Assembly: GCF_913774235.1 (NCBI RefSeq)
Contig: NZ_CAJYDW010000016.1
Span: 1 to 64,000, forward strand
Source: an uncultured Pseudomonas sp.
GTDB taxonomy: Bacteria > Pseudomonadota > Gammaproteobacteria > Pseudomonadales > Pseudomonadaceae
DNA: 64,000 nt
Direction of reading: 5' to 3'
Numbering within the stretch: the first letter of the stretch is position 1; each line of letters opens with the position of its first letter. The notes beneath the pieces were generated by a model. It saw nothing but the letters and a program-made list of their open reading frames with translations. It was not told the origin of the DNA and did not search any database. A program made the translations under genes and the position numbers. Shown here piece after piece: positions 16,424 to 24,759 of the stretch.

Positions 16424-17506
16424 ATGGGCAGCCGTACACACAATAGTCGCTTATCGAAATTGTTGGCCGACACCTCCACGGCAGTGGCTGCAGCCACTAC
16501 AAAGGATGAACTTCTTTCGGCCACCCAAGGCCTACGTGACTTCGAGGGGCCGCTCAGATTTTACAACGCTAGGCTGTGGGTCGTATCGGTAGTCCTGATA
16601 ATGGCGGCGCTGGGATGCTGCGGGGTAACGCCAGAGTCGAAGCTTTGGCTTAGCCAATGGATAACGTGGGACCCGAGCTTGGTCTTGCTAGGTCTTTTCA
16701 TGGTTTTCGTCGTCGCTGGATGGGCATGTATCGCCTTCATACGAAGGCGTAACAAATTGGTGCCGAAACTTGCAGAGGACATAACCTGGCGCGCTGCTGC
16801 ACTCACCAATGGACTTGAGCCGACCGCCGCTTCCCTCGATTATCTATCTAGCCAATTCGGAGATTATCATCGAGGTAATTACAGCCGTGAAATCAACTAT
16901 GCATTGGAGGGCACTTCACTGGGCCGAATGCATGAGCTGAAATATCACTACTACCAGTTACACTATGTTGACGAACAGATCGTATACACTAGAGTTTCAG
17001 ATGGCAAGGGTGGTAGTAAGACGCGAAAGAGAAAAGTCTATCACCACTATTATCGCTACAGCCTAGTGATGGATTTCCCTTGGATCGCCAACATAGCGGT
17101 ACGCGCCAGCAGCCATAAAGCGGTCGATCTGCGCCAGGTCTTCGAGCCCACCTCCAGCGATTTCAACAGTGCCTTCACGCTGACGGGCAGCGAAACCTTG
17201 GCTTGCGCCAAATTCGCCAAGCCAATCACCCTCCTGACGCTACTACGTCTGAACGAAAGATTAGTTGAGCTCAACCTGGAATTTTCAGCCGAAGGCCTGC
17301 TATGCCTTAGCTTTGATAATAAGAAGTTGCTCGAGCCGGATATGCCCTATGACCTGACCACACCAGAAGAGTTTTTCAAAGCCATAGAAGCTGGAGTCCA
17401 ACTACCCAAGCTAATTGCCATCTTGTCCATCGTGCACGAACTCGCGGAGCAGCATGATGACAACTTCAGTCCTGCCACCCCATCCGCGGCTCTTCAAGGA
17501 GATTGA
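16424..17506 (+). CDS. DUF3137-like membrane protein
   Basis: A 360-residue protein: a soluble N-terminal helix region (1-45), two membrane helices (about 48-67 and 84-107), then a large cytoplasmic domain. That domain holds an unusual Tyr/His-rich patch (KYHYYQLHYVDEQ, then KVYHHYYRYSLVMDFPW) and a tail FSAEGLLCLSFDNKKLLEP resembling the DUF3137 fold. Base composition is lower in GC than the neighbours. It is followed 3 bases later by lemA; DUF3137 and LemA genes often pair. Function unknown. Family assignment is by resemblance only. Confidence 0.6.
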   Translation: MGSRTHNSRLSKLLADTSTAVAAATTKDELLSATQGLRDFEGPLRFYNARLWVVSVVLIMAALGCCGVTPESKLWLSQWITWDPSLVLLGLFMVFVVAGWACIAFIRRRNKLVPKLAEDITWRAAALTNGLEPTAASLDYLSSQFGDYHRGNYSREINYALEGTSLGRMHELKYHYYQLHYVDEQIVYTRVSDGKGGSKTRKRKVYHHYYRYSLVMDFPWIANIAVRASSHKAVDLRQVFEPTSSDFNSAFTLTGSETLACAKFAKPITLLTLLRLNERLVELNLEFSAEGLLCLSFDNKKLLEPDMPYDLTTPEEFFKAIEAGVQLPKLIAILSIVHELAEQHDDNFSPATPSAALQGD

Positions 17507-17509
17507 ACA

Positions 17510-18076
17510 ATGGACCCCATCGTTATCTTTGGCTTGATCCTAGTTGTCTTGGTGATCAGCCTGATCGTGCTCTACAACGGCATCATCGGCGCACACAACC
17601 GCGCCCAGCGGGCCTGGGCAGACGTGCTGACCTATGAGCGCCAGAAAACGAAGGTGCTCGATGCGCTTCAGCCACAGGTCGGTAATTACCAAGACTACGA
17701 GCAGAAGCTGCTGACCGACATCACTCAGCTGCGTAGCGCCATTGCGGGTCTCCCTGCCGAGGCGGATGGGCGGGCGCTCGTCACTACCGAAAAAGCCACC
17801 CTGGCGCTGCTGGATAGTCTGCGAGTGACCTATGAAGCCTATCCAGACCTAAAAGCCGCCGAGATCGTGACCTCTTTCATGCGCGAAATCGCCGAGCAGC
17901 AGGAGAACATCGGCGCGGCTGTCACGGTCTTCAACCGCGAAGTAGAGCTGTTCAACAACAAGATTCAGATGTTCCCGGGCTCGTTCGTCAATGGAACATT
18001 CAACAAGAAGAGCCCGATCACGCCCTTTTCCGACGCTGAGGCGCAAAAGGGGTTCGAATACAAACCGAACTTCTGA
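17510..18076 (+). CDS. LemA family protein
   Basis: A 188-residue protein with one N-terminal membrane anchor (about 4-24) followed by YNGIIGAHNRAQRAWADV, a long four-helix-type coiled region, EAYPDLKAAE and a late FNREVELFNNKIQMFPG. These are the landmarks of LemA proteins (extracytoplasmic-N anchor and helical bundle); the usual second-helix pattern QLKRR is replaced by YERQKTK, so it is a divergent subgroup. AAGGAGA precedes the start. It forms a two-gene unit with the DUF3137-like gene. Molecular function of LemA is not established. Confidence 0.88.
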   Translation: MDPIVIFGLILVVLVISLIVLYNGIIGAHNRAQRAWADVLTYERQKTKVLDALQPQVGNYQDYEQKLLTDITQLRSAIAGLPAEADGRALVTTEKATLALLDSLRVTYEAYPDLKAAEIVTSFMREIAEQQENIGAAVTVFNREVELFNNKIQMFPGSFVNGTFNKKSPITPFSDAEAQKGFEYKPNF

Positions 18077-18302
18077 AGGCATACGACTGAACATGTTCGA
18101 AGCATAAGTTTCGCTATCTCGTGACACGCCGGGCTGAAGTCGTCTTCAGCACCGGCCCCCAGCTTCGCCCCTGCTGGAAGTCATTGTTTGGACTCATCCA
18201 GCTGGCTGCGTTTGCACGCAACAGCCGTGACGAGGCTCATTCAAAGCCGAACGAGCCCGTGGCTGCGGTCTTGGCAAAGAGCCCTCACCTGTCGGCCAGA
18301 AC
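18077..18302. other. Intergenic end of the low-GC patch
   Basis: No gene seen. GCTGAAG-TCGT-CTTCAGC at about 18133-18150 is a perfect 7-base stem that may end transcription of the lemA unit, although no T-run follows. Confidence 0.35.
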
Positions 18303-18785
18303 TCACAACCACCGATACATCACATAGCAATCCACCAACCCCAGACTCCTGTGCCGATAGGCCCTGGGCAGGGTGCCGACGATGGCGAAGCCATGCTTCT
18401 GCCACAGCCGCACCGCCACCTGGTTGCTGGCCACCACCGAGTTGAACTGCATGGCCTGGAAACCCAGCTCGCGGGCCACCTGTAGCGAATGCTCGCAGAG
18501 GGCGCCGGCCACGCCCTGGCCGCGGGCGGCGGGGGCGACCATGTAGCCGCAATTACAGACGTGATCGCCGGGGCCCAGGGCGTTGGCCTTGAGGTAGTAG
18601 CTGCCGAGGATCTGGCCGTCGCGCTCGGCGACGAAGGTCGCCCGGGGCAGTTCGACCCAAAGGCGCCAGGCGTCATCGCGGCTCATGTCCGGGTCGTAGG
18701 CATAGGTTTCCTGCGCCTGGGCGACCTGTTGGATCAGCGGCCAGACCTGGTCGAAATCGGCGGTTTCCAGGGGGCGAATCTGCAT
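18303..18785 (-). CDS. GNAT family N-acetyltransferase
   Basis: A 160-residue acetyltransferase. The acetyl-CoA site is VAPAARGQGVAGALCEHSLQ (R/Q-x-x-G-x-G/A), with the preceding beta strands NCGYMV and the C-terminal NQVAVRLWQKHGFAIVG typical of GNAT. The ATG at 18785 is chosen since the first beta strand (QIRPLETADFDQVWPLIQ) begins right after it; the longer frame runs into the TetR gene. Substrate unknown; possibly an amine or amino-acid acetyltransferase. Confidence 0.87.
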   Translation of the reverse strand: MQIRPLETADFDQVWPLIQQVAQAQETYAYDPDMSRDDAWRLWVELPRATFVAERDGQILGSYYLKANALGPGDHVCNCGYMVAPAARGQGVAGALCEHSLQVARELGFQAMQFNSVVASNQVAVRLWQKHGFAIVGTLPRAYRHRSLGLVDCYVMYRWL

Positions 18786-18822
18786 GGGTGACTCCGGCGA
18801 GTGATAGAGCCGCCAGTGTCGC

Positions 18823-19413
18823 CTAGCCCTCCGTGCCTGCCAAATCCTCGTCCGTTGCCAAGAGCGCCTGACCGCCCTGGCGACAGGCCGCCAGCAATTC
18901 CTCGGCGAGGCTCTCGTCATCCAACGCCCGCGCCAGGGCCACGCCGCCGATCAGGGTAGTGGCCAGTTGCAGCGCACGACGGCGACGCTGCGCCGACGCT
19001 CCGGGCAGATCGCGGGCGAGGCGCTGTACGAAGCGTTCGAAGAAGCGGGTGTAGCTATCACGAATAGCGGCCTCGCGGTGGGTGACGTCGGCCGCCAGGA
19101 AGGCCAGCGGACAGCGCAGCGCTTCGCCCTCGGCGTGCTCGCGACTCAGGTAGTGCTCGATCAGTTGATCAAGCCCCCGCTCGCCGAGGTCGTCGAGCCG
19201 AGCGCTGCCGACCCGTGCGGCATGGGCGATGGCCTGGTCGTAGACCTCGGTCTTGGTACGAAAGTGATGATAGAAGGCGCCGCGGGTGAGACCGGCATCG
19301 GCCATCAGCTCATCGAGGCCGACCGCATCGAAGCCCTTCAAGGCGAACAGGCGGGCGGCGCTGTCGAGGATGCGCTGGCGGGTCTGTTCGCGCTGATCGA
19401 GGGGCCAGGCCAT
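18823..19413 (-). CDS. TetR/AcrR family regulator
   Basis: A 196-residue regulator. The HTH spans about 10-55: RILDSAARLFALKGFDAVGL, DELMADAGLTRGAFYHHFRT. The rest is an all-helical ligand domain of the TetR_C type found in quinone/aldehyde-sensing repressors such as NemR-like proteins, with a single Cys (about 112). Divergent from a glutathione S-transferase gene; a perfect palindrome in the 77-base gap is the likely operator. I infer it represses the transferase and itself. Confidence 0.88.
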   Translation of the reverse strand: MAWPLDQREQTRQRILDSAARLFALKGFDAVGLDELMADAGLTRGAFYHHFRTKTEVYDQAIAHAARVGSARLDDLGERGLDQLIEHYLSREHAEGEALRCPLAFLAADVTHREAAIRDSYTRFFERFVQRLARDLPGASAQRRRRALQLATTLIGGVALARALDDESLAEELLAACRQGGQALLATDEDLAGTEG

Positions 19414-19425
19414 GGTTGCTCCGGA

Positions 19426-19443
19426 TTATGTTCTTGAACATAA
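19426..19443. promoter_or_regulatory. Palindromic operator between tetR and GST genes
   Basis: TTATGTTC-TT-GAACATAA is a perfect 8+2+8 palindrome, 13 bases upstream of the tetR start and 48 bases upstream of the GST start. Length and symmetry fit a TetR-family binding site controlling both genes. Confidence 0.7.
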
Positions 19444-19490
19444 GGTCTCCTTTGCCAGCATCGGGGCTTCTTTGCAAGGAGCCTTGAACC

Positions 19491-20126
19491 ATGACGCCCT
19501 ATCTCTTCGGTCCCGCCTTCAGCACCCTGGTCCGTAGCGTGCGCCTCCACGCCCTGGAAGGGGGCCTGGACCTGCCCTGTGGGCTCGCCCCCGCCGGCCA
19601 AGCCATCGCCTGGCGCAGCGAGGCCCATCTGGCGCTGCACCCCTTCGGCCAGGTGCCGGTACTGCTCGACGGCGAGCGCCGGATCTTCGAGACCCTCGCC
19701 ATCTGCCGTCATCTCGATCGTCAGCGACGACCGGCGCGCGAGCTCAGCGCCGATCCGGAGCAGGACACCTGGGTCAGCGCCCTGCTCACCACGGTGGATA
19801 CCCGCCTGGTCCGTCGCTATCTGCTGCGCGTCGCCGGGCCTCGCCCCGATCCTTTCCGCACGCGAGAAGAACAGCAGCACGCCAGCGCCGAGGTCAGCGC
19901 GACCCTGGCCGTGCTCGATCGCCAACTGGGCGAGCGGGATTTTCTTTGCGGCCCCGACTTCGGCCTGCCCGATGCCCTGCTGGCGCCGATGCTGGACTAC
20001 CTGGAGCGCTTGCCGGAGCCGCGTTGGCTGACCGCCTGGCCGCGGCTTGCCGCCTATCTCGAGCGCCTGCGTCAGCGACCCTCCGGCCAGGCGATCCTGG
20101 TGCCGACCGACGTCGCCCTGCGTTAA
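19491..20126 (+). CDS. Glutathione S-transferase family protein
   Basis: A 211-residue protein. The N-terminal thioredoxin fold has the cis-Pro segment FGQVPVLLDGERRIFET (Pro before the strand, then E/S-type glutathione contact), with the catalytic Ser/Cys position near the start (PAFSTLVRSVRLH). The C-terminal helical domain includes FLCGPDFGLPDALLAPMLDYL. It conjugates or reduces electrophiles with glutathione. Divergent from its probable TetR repressor, so likely an inducible detoxification gene. Confidence 0.85.
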   Translation: MTPYLFGPAFSTLVRSVRLHALEGGLDLPCGLAPAGQAIAWRSEAHLALHPFGQVPVLLDGERRIFETLAICRHLDRQRRPARELSADPEQDTWVSALLTTVDTRLVRRYLLRVAGPRPDPFRTREEQQHASAEVSATLAVLDRQLGERDFLCGPDFGLPDALLAPMLDYLERLPEPRWLTAWPRLAAYLERLRQRPSGQAILVPTDVALR

Positions 20127-20334
20127 GCCAGCCTTAACCCGCCTTTGCTGCAATCTTCGCGCGCCTGCGGCGTGCCCCCTTTGCCGCTTGGAGGCTACTG
20201 CAGCCGATGCGTCCCGACTCCAGTTCGTCATCGATCGCCAGGTAGCTGCCCATGGCCGCCTGGCGCGCCAGGCAGCCGCGACTCCCGCGCGCCACCGCCC
20301 GCAGATTCGTGGCCCCGCCACGGGGAGTCTTCCC
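20122..20334 (+). promoter_or_regulatory. Long mgtA leader with direct repeats, palindromes and a short ORF
   Basis: The 208 bases before mgtA hold GTTAAG-CCAGC-CTTAAC at 20122-20138 (TTAA-N7-TTAA, the spacing of PmrA/PhoP-type boxes), a short ORF MRPDSSSSSIAR at 20206-20244 with GGAGG upstream, and a perfect 16-base palindrome at 20258-20273. The length and structure suggest leader-based control as known for enteric mgtA, but I cannot match a described riboswitch. Confidence 0.4.
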
Positions 20335-23028
20335 ATGTTCAAAGCCGTTACCCAGCCGCTCCTGGCCTTCTTCAGCCAACGCCTCGATCAGCGCCTGTTC
20401 CGTCGCCCCGCCCTCTGGCAGCGTTCAGCGGTGGACCAGGATCGTAGCGAGCCGAGCGCCGACTTCAGTCGCCGCCTGCACGAGGCGGCCGGTCTTGCCG
20501 AAGGTGAACTGCTGCGACGCCACCGTAGCAGTCCGCTGGGCCTGTCCGCGGCAGAGGCTGCCAAGCGACGCCTCGCCCAGGGTTTCAACGAGGTGGAACA
20601 GCAGCGCCGGCTCGGCGCCTGGCGCCATCTCTGGCTGAGCTATCGCAACCCCTTCAACCTGTTGCTGACGCTACTGGCCGGCGTCTCGGCGCTCACCGAC
20701 GACCTGCCCGGCGCCGCTGTGATCGGCACCATGGTGCTGGTATCCACGGTGCTGCGTTTCGTCCAGGAATCGCGCTCCAATCACGCCGCCGAGCGGCTCA
20801 AGGCACTGGTCAGCACCACGGCCACGGTGCTGCGTCCGGAAGCCGGCAATCCCTTCGGCGTCGAGGTGCCGATTCGCGAGCTGGTGCCCGGCGACATCGT
20901 GCGGCTGGCGGCCGGCGACCTGATCCCGGCCGACCTGCGCCTGCTCAGCGCCCGCGACCTCTTCGTCGCCCAGGCCGCCCTCACCGGCGAATCCCTGCCG
21001 GTGGAAAAGCGCGCCCTCACCCTGACTGCCAGCGGCAGCGCCCTGGAGCTGGATAACCTCTGCTTCATGGGTACCACCGTGGTCAGCGGCGCCGCCACCG
21101 CCCTGGTGGTGGGCACCGGAGTCGGCACCTACTTCGGCAGCCTGGCCGAGCGGGTGGCCCACGTCACCGAGGAACCCAACGCCTTCCAGCAGGGGGTCAA
21201 CCAGGTCAGCTGGTTGCTGATCCGCTTCATGCTGGTGATGGCCCCGCTGGTGCTGCTGATCAACGGCCTGACCAAGGGCGACTGGCTGGAGGCAGCGCTG
21301 TTCGCCCTCTCGGTGGCCGTTGGCCTGACGCCCGAGATGCTGCCGCTGATCGTCACCTCCACCCTGGCCAAGGGCGCCGTGGTGCTGGCCCGGCAGAAGG
21401 TGGTGGTCAAGCGTCTGGACGCCATCCAGAACTTCGGTGCCATGCAGGTGCTGTGCACCGACAAGACCGGCACCCTGACCCAGGACCGCATTGTCCTCGA
21501 ACGCCATACCGACAGCCACGGCCGCCCCAGCGACGCCGTGCTGGAATACGCCTATCTCAATAGCCATTACCAGACCGGGCTGAAGAATCTGCTCGACGTG
21601 GCGGTGCTGGAGCACGCCGAACTGCGCGGCCTCAGCCTGGCCTATCGCAAGGTGGACGAATTGCCCTTCGACTTCGAACGCCGGCGCATGTCGGTGGTGG
21701 TGGCCGAGGGGCAGCGTCACCTGCTGGTGTGCAAGGGCGCCCTGGAAGAGCTGCTCGCCGCCTGCAGCCACGTCCGCGAAGACGGCGGCGACCGGCCGCT
21801 CACTGCCGAGCGCCTGGCGCACATCCGCGCCCTCACCGCCGCACTCAACGACGAAGGCCTGCGCGTGGTGGCCGTGGGCATCCGCGAACTGCCGGGCGAC
21901 CAGCTCGACTATAGCGTCGCCGACGAGCGCGACCTGGTGCTGATCGGCTACATCGCCTTCCTCGATCCGCCCAAGGAGACCGCGGTGGCCGCCCTGCGCG
22001 CCCTCGCCGATCACGGTGTCGCGGTCAAGGTGCTCACCGGCGACAACGAGCGCGTCACCCGGCGGGTGTGCCGCGAGGTCGGCCTGAACGTCGACGGCCT
22101 GCTCACCGGTGCAGAACTCGACACCCTGGACGATCCCGCCCTGAGCGCGCGACTCACCACCACCACGGTGTTCGCCCGCCTCACCCCGGCCCACAAGGAG
22201 CGACTGGTGCGGCTGCTGCGCGACCAGGGTCTGGTGGTGGGCTTTCTTGGCGATGGCATCAACGACGCCCCGGCCCTACGCGCGGCCGACATCGGCATCT
22301 CGGTGGATTCGGCGGTGGACATCGCCAAGGAAGCCGCCGACATCATCCTGCTGGAAAAGAGCCTGCTGGTGCTGGAAGAAGGGGTACTGCAGGGCCGCAA
22401 GACCTTCGCCAACCTGCTCAAGTACCTCAAGATCACCGCCAGCTCCAACTTCGGCAACGTCTTCAGCGTCCTGGTGGCGAGCGCCTTCCTACCTTTCCTG
22501 CCGATGCTGCCGCTGCAGCTGCTGGTGCAGAACCTGCTGTACGACCTGTCGCAGACCGCCATCCCCTTCGATCACGTCGACGCCGAGCTGCTGGAGCGTC
22601 CGCAGCGCTGGCAGGTGGAGGACCTCGGCCGCTTCATGCTGTTCTTCGGGCCGCTGAGCTCCCTCTTCGACCTCATCACCTTTCTGATCCTGTGGCACCT
22701 CTTCGGTGCCGACAGCCCGGCCCAGGCGACGCTGTTCCAGACCGGCTGGTTCGTCGAGGGACTGCTGTCCCAGACCCTGGTGGTGCATCTGCTCCGCACC
22801 CGCCGCCGGCCCTTCGTGCAGAGCCGCGCCGCTGCCCCGCTGCTGCTCATGACCGGCGCCATCGTCGCCATCGGCCTGCTGCTGCCCTGCTCGCCCCTGG
22901 CCGGTTACTTCCACCTGCAACCCCTGCCGCTGGGCTACTTCCCCTGCCTGGTACTGCTGCTGGCGGGCTACGCCCTGCTGGTCCAGGAGATGAAGGGCTG
23001 GTTCTTGCAGCGCTACGGCTGGCAGTAA
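20335..23028 (+). CDS. mgtA: Magnesium-translocating P-type ATPase
   Basis: An 897-residue type IIIB P-ATPase. Asp376 in CTDKTGTLTQDR is the phosphorylated residue; ALTGESLPVEK is the actuator motif, LVCKGALEELL the nucleotide pocket, KVLTGDNERVTRRVC and GFLGDGINDAPALRAADIGI the hinge motifs. Membrane helices lie at about 95-145, 290-350 and six more after 700; GLTPEMLPLIVTSTLAKGAV is the MgtA ion-site segment. GGGGAG precedes the ATG at 20335. It imports Mg2+ under low-Mg conditions. Typical length is about 900. Confidence 0.93.
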   Translation: MFKAVTQPLLAFFSQRLDQRLFRRPALWQRSAVDQDRSEPSADFSRRLHEAAGLAEGELLRRHRSSPLGLSAAEAAKRRLAQGFNEVEQQRRLGAWRHLWLSYRNPFNLLLTLLAGVSALTDDLPGAAVIGTMVLVSTVLRFVQESRSNHAAERLKALVSTTATVLRPEAGNPFGVEVPIRELVPGDIVRLAAGDLIPADLRLLSARDLFVAQAALTGESLPVEKRALTLTASGSALELDNLCFMGTTVVSGAATALVVGTGVGTYFGSLAERVAHVTEEPNAFQQGVNQVSWLLIRFMLVMAPLVLLINGLTKGDWLEAALFALSVAVGLTPEMLPLIVTSTLAKGAVVLARQKVVVKRLDAIQNFGAMQVLCTDKTGTLTQDRIVLERHTDSHGRPSDAVLEYAYLNSHYQTGLKNLLDVAVLEHAELRGLSLAYRKVDELPFDFERRRMSVVVAEGQRHLLVCKGALEELLAACSHVREDGGDRPLTAERLAHIRALTAALNDEGLRVVAVGIRELPGDQLDYSVADERDLVLIGYIAFLDPPKETAVAALRALADHGVAVKVLTGDNERVTRRVCREVGLNVDGLLTGAELDTLDDPALSARLTTTTVFARLTPAHKERLVRLLRDQGLVVGFLGDGINDAPALRAADIGISVDSAVDIAKEAADIILLEKSLLVLEEGVLQGRKTFANLLKYLKITASSNFGNVFSVLVASAFLPFLPMLPLQLLVQNLLYDLSQTAIPFDHVDAELLERPQRWQVEDLGRFMLFFGPLSSLFDLITFLILWHLFGADSPAQATLFQTGWFVEGLLSQTLVVHLLRTRRRPFVQSRAAAPLLLMTGAIVAIGLLLPCSPLAGYFHLQPLPLGYFPCLVLLLAGYALLVQEMKGWFLQRYGWQ

Positions 23029-23416
23029 GGAAGGCGCACGGAGACCCGATGACCATCCCCTCCTCTCGGGAGAGCTGGAACGAGGACTGCCCAGCTCGAT
23101 AACTGCAGGCTGACTGCGCCGCTTCCCCAGCCCACCCAACCATCCCCTCTCCCTCTGGGAGAGGGCTAGGGTGAGGGCCGCCAAGCTAGATAGCCAAGGG
23201 CTGACTCCACACCTTCCCCAGTACCCAACCACCCCCTCTCCTTCTGGGAAAGAGCTAGGGCAAGGGCGAGGACCGCCACCGGCTGACTCCAGCTTCGCCT
23301 CAGAGCACCTGAACCAACCCCCTCTCCCTCTGGGAGAGGGCTGGGGTGAGGGCACCCCCCACACTCCTCACGACCTGCTAGCCTTGGCAGCACCTTCGCC
23401 AGCCCAAGGATCACCC
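23029..23416. repeat. Triple GGGAGAGGG-family repeat cluster, no gene
   Basis: The 388-base gap between mgtA and the first dehydrogenase holds three same-orientation copies of CCCTCTCCCTCTGGGAGAGGG plus GGGTGAGGGC at about 23143-23178, 23232-23268 (degenerate) and 23318-23353, spaced about 88 bases. The intervening DNA (CTAGATAGCC..CTGACTCC) is also partly repeated. No ORF here has coding character. Confidence 0.8.
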
Positions 23417-24175
23417 ATGACCACCGCTCGCCCCATCGCCCTCGTCACCGGTGCCTCCCAGGGCATCGGCCGCGCCGTCGCCCTTGGCCTGCTGCAGGAC
23501 GGCTTCCGCGTGGTCCTTGCCGCCCGCCGCGCCGAGCCGCTGGAGGCCCTGGCGGAGGAAGCCCGGCAGCAGGGTGGCGAAGCCCTGGCGGTCCCCTGCG
23601 ACGTCACCGACGCCGCCAGCGTCGCAGCCCTCTTCGCTCGAATCCGCGACACCTACGGCCGCCTCGACCTGCTGTTCAACAATGCCGGCGTCGGTGCCCC
23701 GGCGGTCCCCATCGACGAACTGGACCTGGACGCCTGGCACCGCGCGGTCAACACCAACCTCACCGGCGTCTTTCTCTGCAGCCGCGCCGCCTTCGCCCTG
23801 ATGCGCGAGCAGTCGCCCCGCGGCGGACGCATCATCAACAACGGCTCCATCTCCGCCCATACCCCACGCCCCTTCAGCGCCCCCTACACGGCCACCAAGC
23901 ATGCCGTCGCCGGCCTGACCAAGGCCCTGGCTCTGGATGGCCGCGCCTTCGACATCGCCTGCGGCCAGATCGACATCGGCAACGCCGCCACCGAAATGAC
24001 CGAGCGCATGGCCAACGGCGTCCTCCAGGCCGACGGCAGCACCGCCGTGGAGCCGCGCATGGACGTCAAGCACGTGGCCGACGCCGTCCGCTACATGGCC
24101 AGTCTGCCGCTGGACACCAACGTCCAGACCCTGACGGTGATGGCGACCAAGATGCCCTATATCGGACGGGGCTGA
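23417..24175 (+). CDS. Short-chain dehydrogenase/reductase
   Basis: A 252-residue classical [13 protein letters not shown] (nucleotide-binding, residues 11-20), NNAG, the catalytic Ser in NNGSISAH and the YTATK pair (Y-x3-K). The C terminus ends [11 protein letters not shown], a feature of a subgroup of glucose/ribitol-like dehydrogenases. The ATG at 23417 is chosen because the Rossmann strand starts 7 residues later; upstream frame runs through repeats. Substrate unknown. It begins a region with two further SDR genes. Confidence 0.9.
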   Translation: MTTARPIALVTGASQGIGRAVALGLLQDGFRVVLAARRAEPLEALAEEARQQGGEALAVPCDVTDAASVAALFARIRDTYGRLDLLFNNAGVGAPAVPIDELDLDAWHRAVNTNLTGVFLCSRAAFALMREQSPRGGRIINNGSISAHTPRPFSAPYTATKHAVAGLTKALALDGRAFDIACGQIDIGNAATEMTERMANGVLQADGSTAVEPRMDVKHVADAVRYMASLPLDTNVQTLTVMATKMPYIGRG

Positions 24176-24214
24176 GGGGTTCCACGTGAAACCCGATCGG
24201 ACAGGAAGCAGGAA

Positions 24215-24748
24215 ATGAATCCAGCCGAGATCGTCTCCTTCTGGCGTGCCGCCGGTCGCCGCCAGTGGTTCAACGGCGGCCCCGCCTTCGACGTCGAGTG
24301 CCGCAAACGTTTCGAGACCACGCACCTGGCCGCCAGCCGCCGCGAGCTCGATGACTGGGCTAGCAGTGCCGAAGGCGCCCTGGCCCTCTGCCTGCTGCTC
24401 GACCAGATCCCACGCAATATCTTCCGCAACAGCGGTCACGCCTTCGCCACCGATGGCCTGGCCCTGCAGCACTCGCGCCAGGCAGTCGACGCCGGCCTTG
24501 ATCAACAGATCGAAGCCGAGTTGCGCGCCTTCTTCTATCTGCCGTTCGAGCATTCCGAAACTCTGGCCGACCAGCACCGGGCGCTCGAATTGTTCGAGGC
24601 CCTGGGTATCGAGCACTACCGGCGTTACGCCGAGGCACACCTGGAGGTGATCGAGCGCTTCGGCCGCTTTCCACACCGTAACCGGGCGCTGGATCGGATC
24701 AGTACAGCAGAAGAGCAGGCGTGGCTGGATGCAGGCGGAGGTTTTTGA
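24215..24748 (+). CDS. DUF924 family protein
   Basis: A 177-residue all-helical protein. WFNGGPAFDVECRKRFE, ALCLLLDQIPRNIFRNSGHAFATD and FFYLPFEHSE are the conserved blocks of DUF924, a tetratricopeptide-like family of unknown function. It follows the SDR by 39 bases on the same strand and ends 12 bases before the convergent GlxA-type regulator. No function can be assigned. Confidence 0.88.
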   Translation: MNPAEIVSFWRAAGRRQWFNGGPAFDVECRKRFETTHLAASRRELDDWASSAEGALALCLLLDQIPRNIFRNSGHAFATDGLALQHSRQAVDAGLDQQIEAELRAFFYLPFEHSETLADQHRALELFEALGIEHYRRYAEAHLEVIERFGRFPHRNRALDRISTAEEQAWLDAGGGF

Positions 24749-24759
24749 AGACCTGGGGC

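Noticed and set aside
20140-20334. Known riboswitch (M-box or yybP-ykoY) before mgtA
   Set aside because: I could not match the conserved core of either class; left as an uncharacterised leader.
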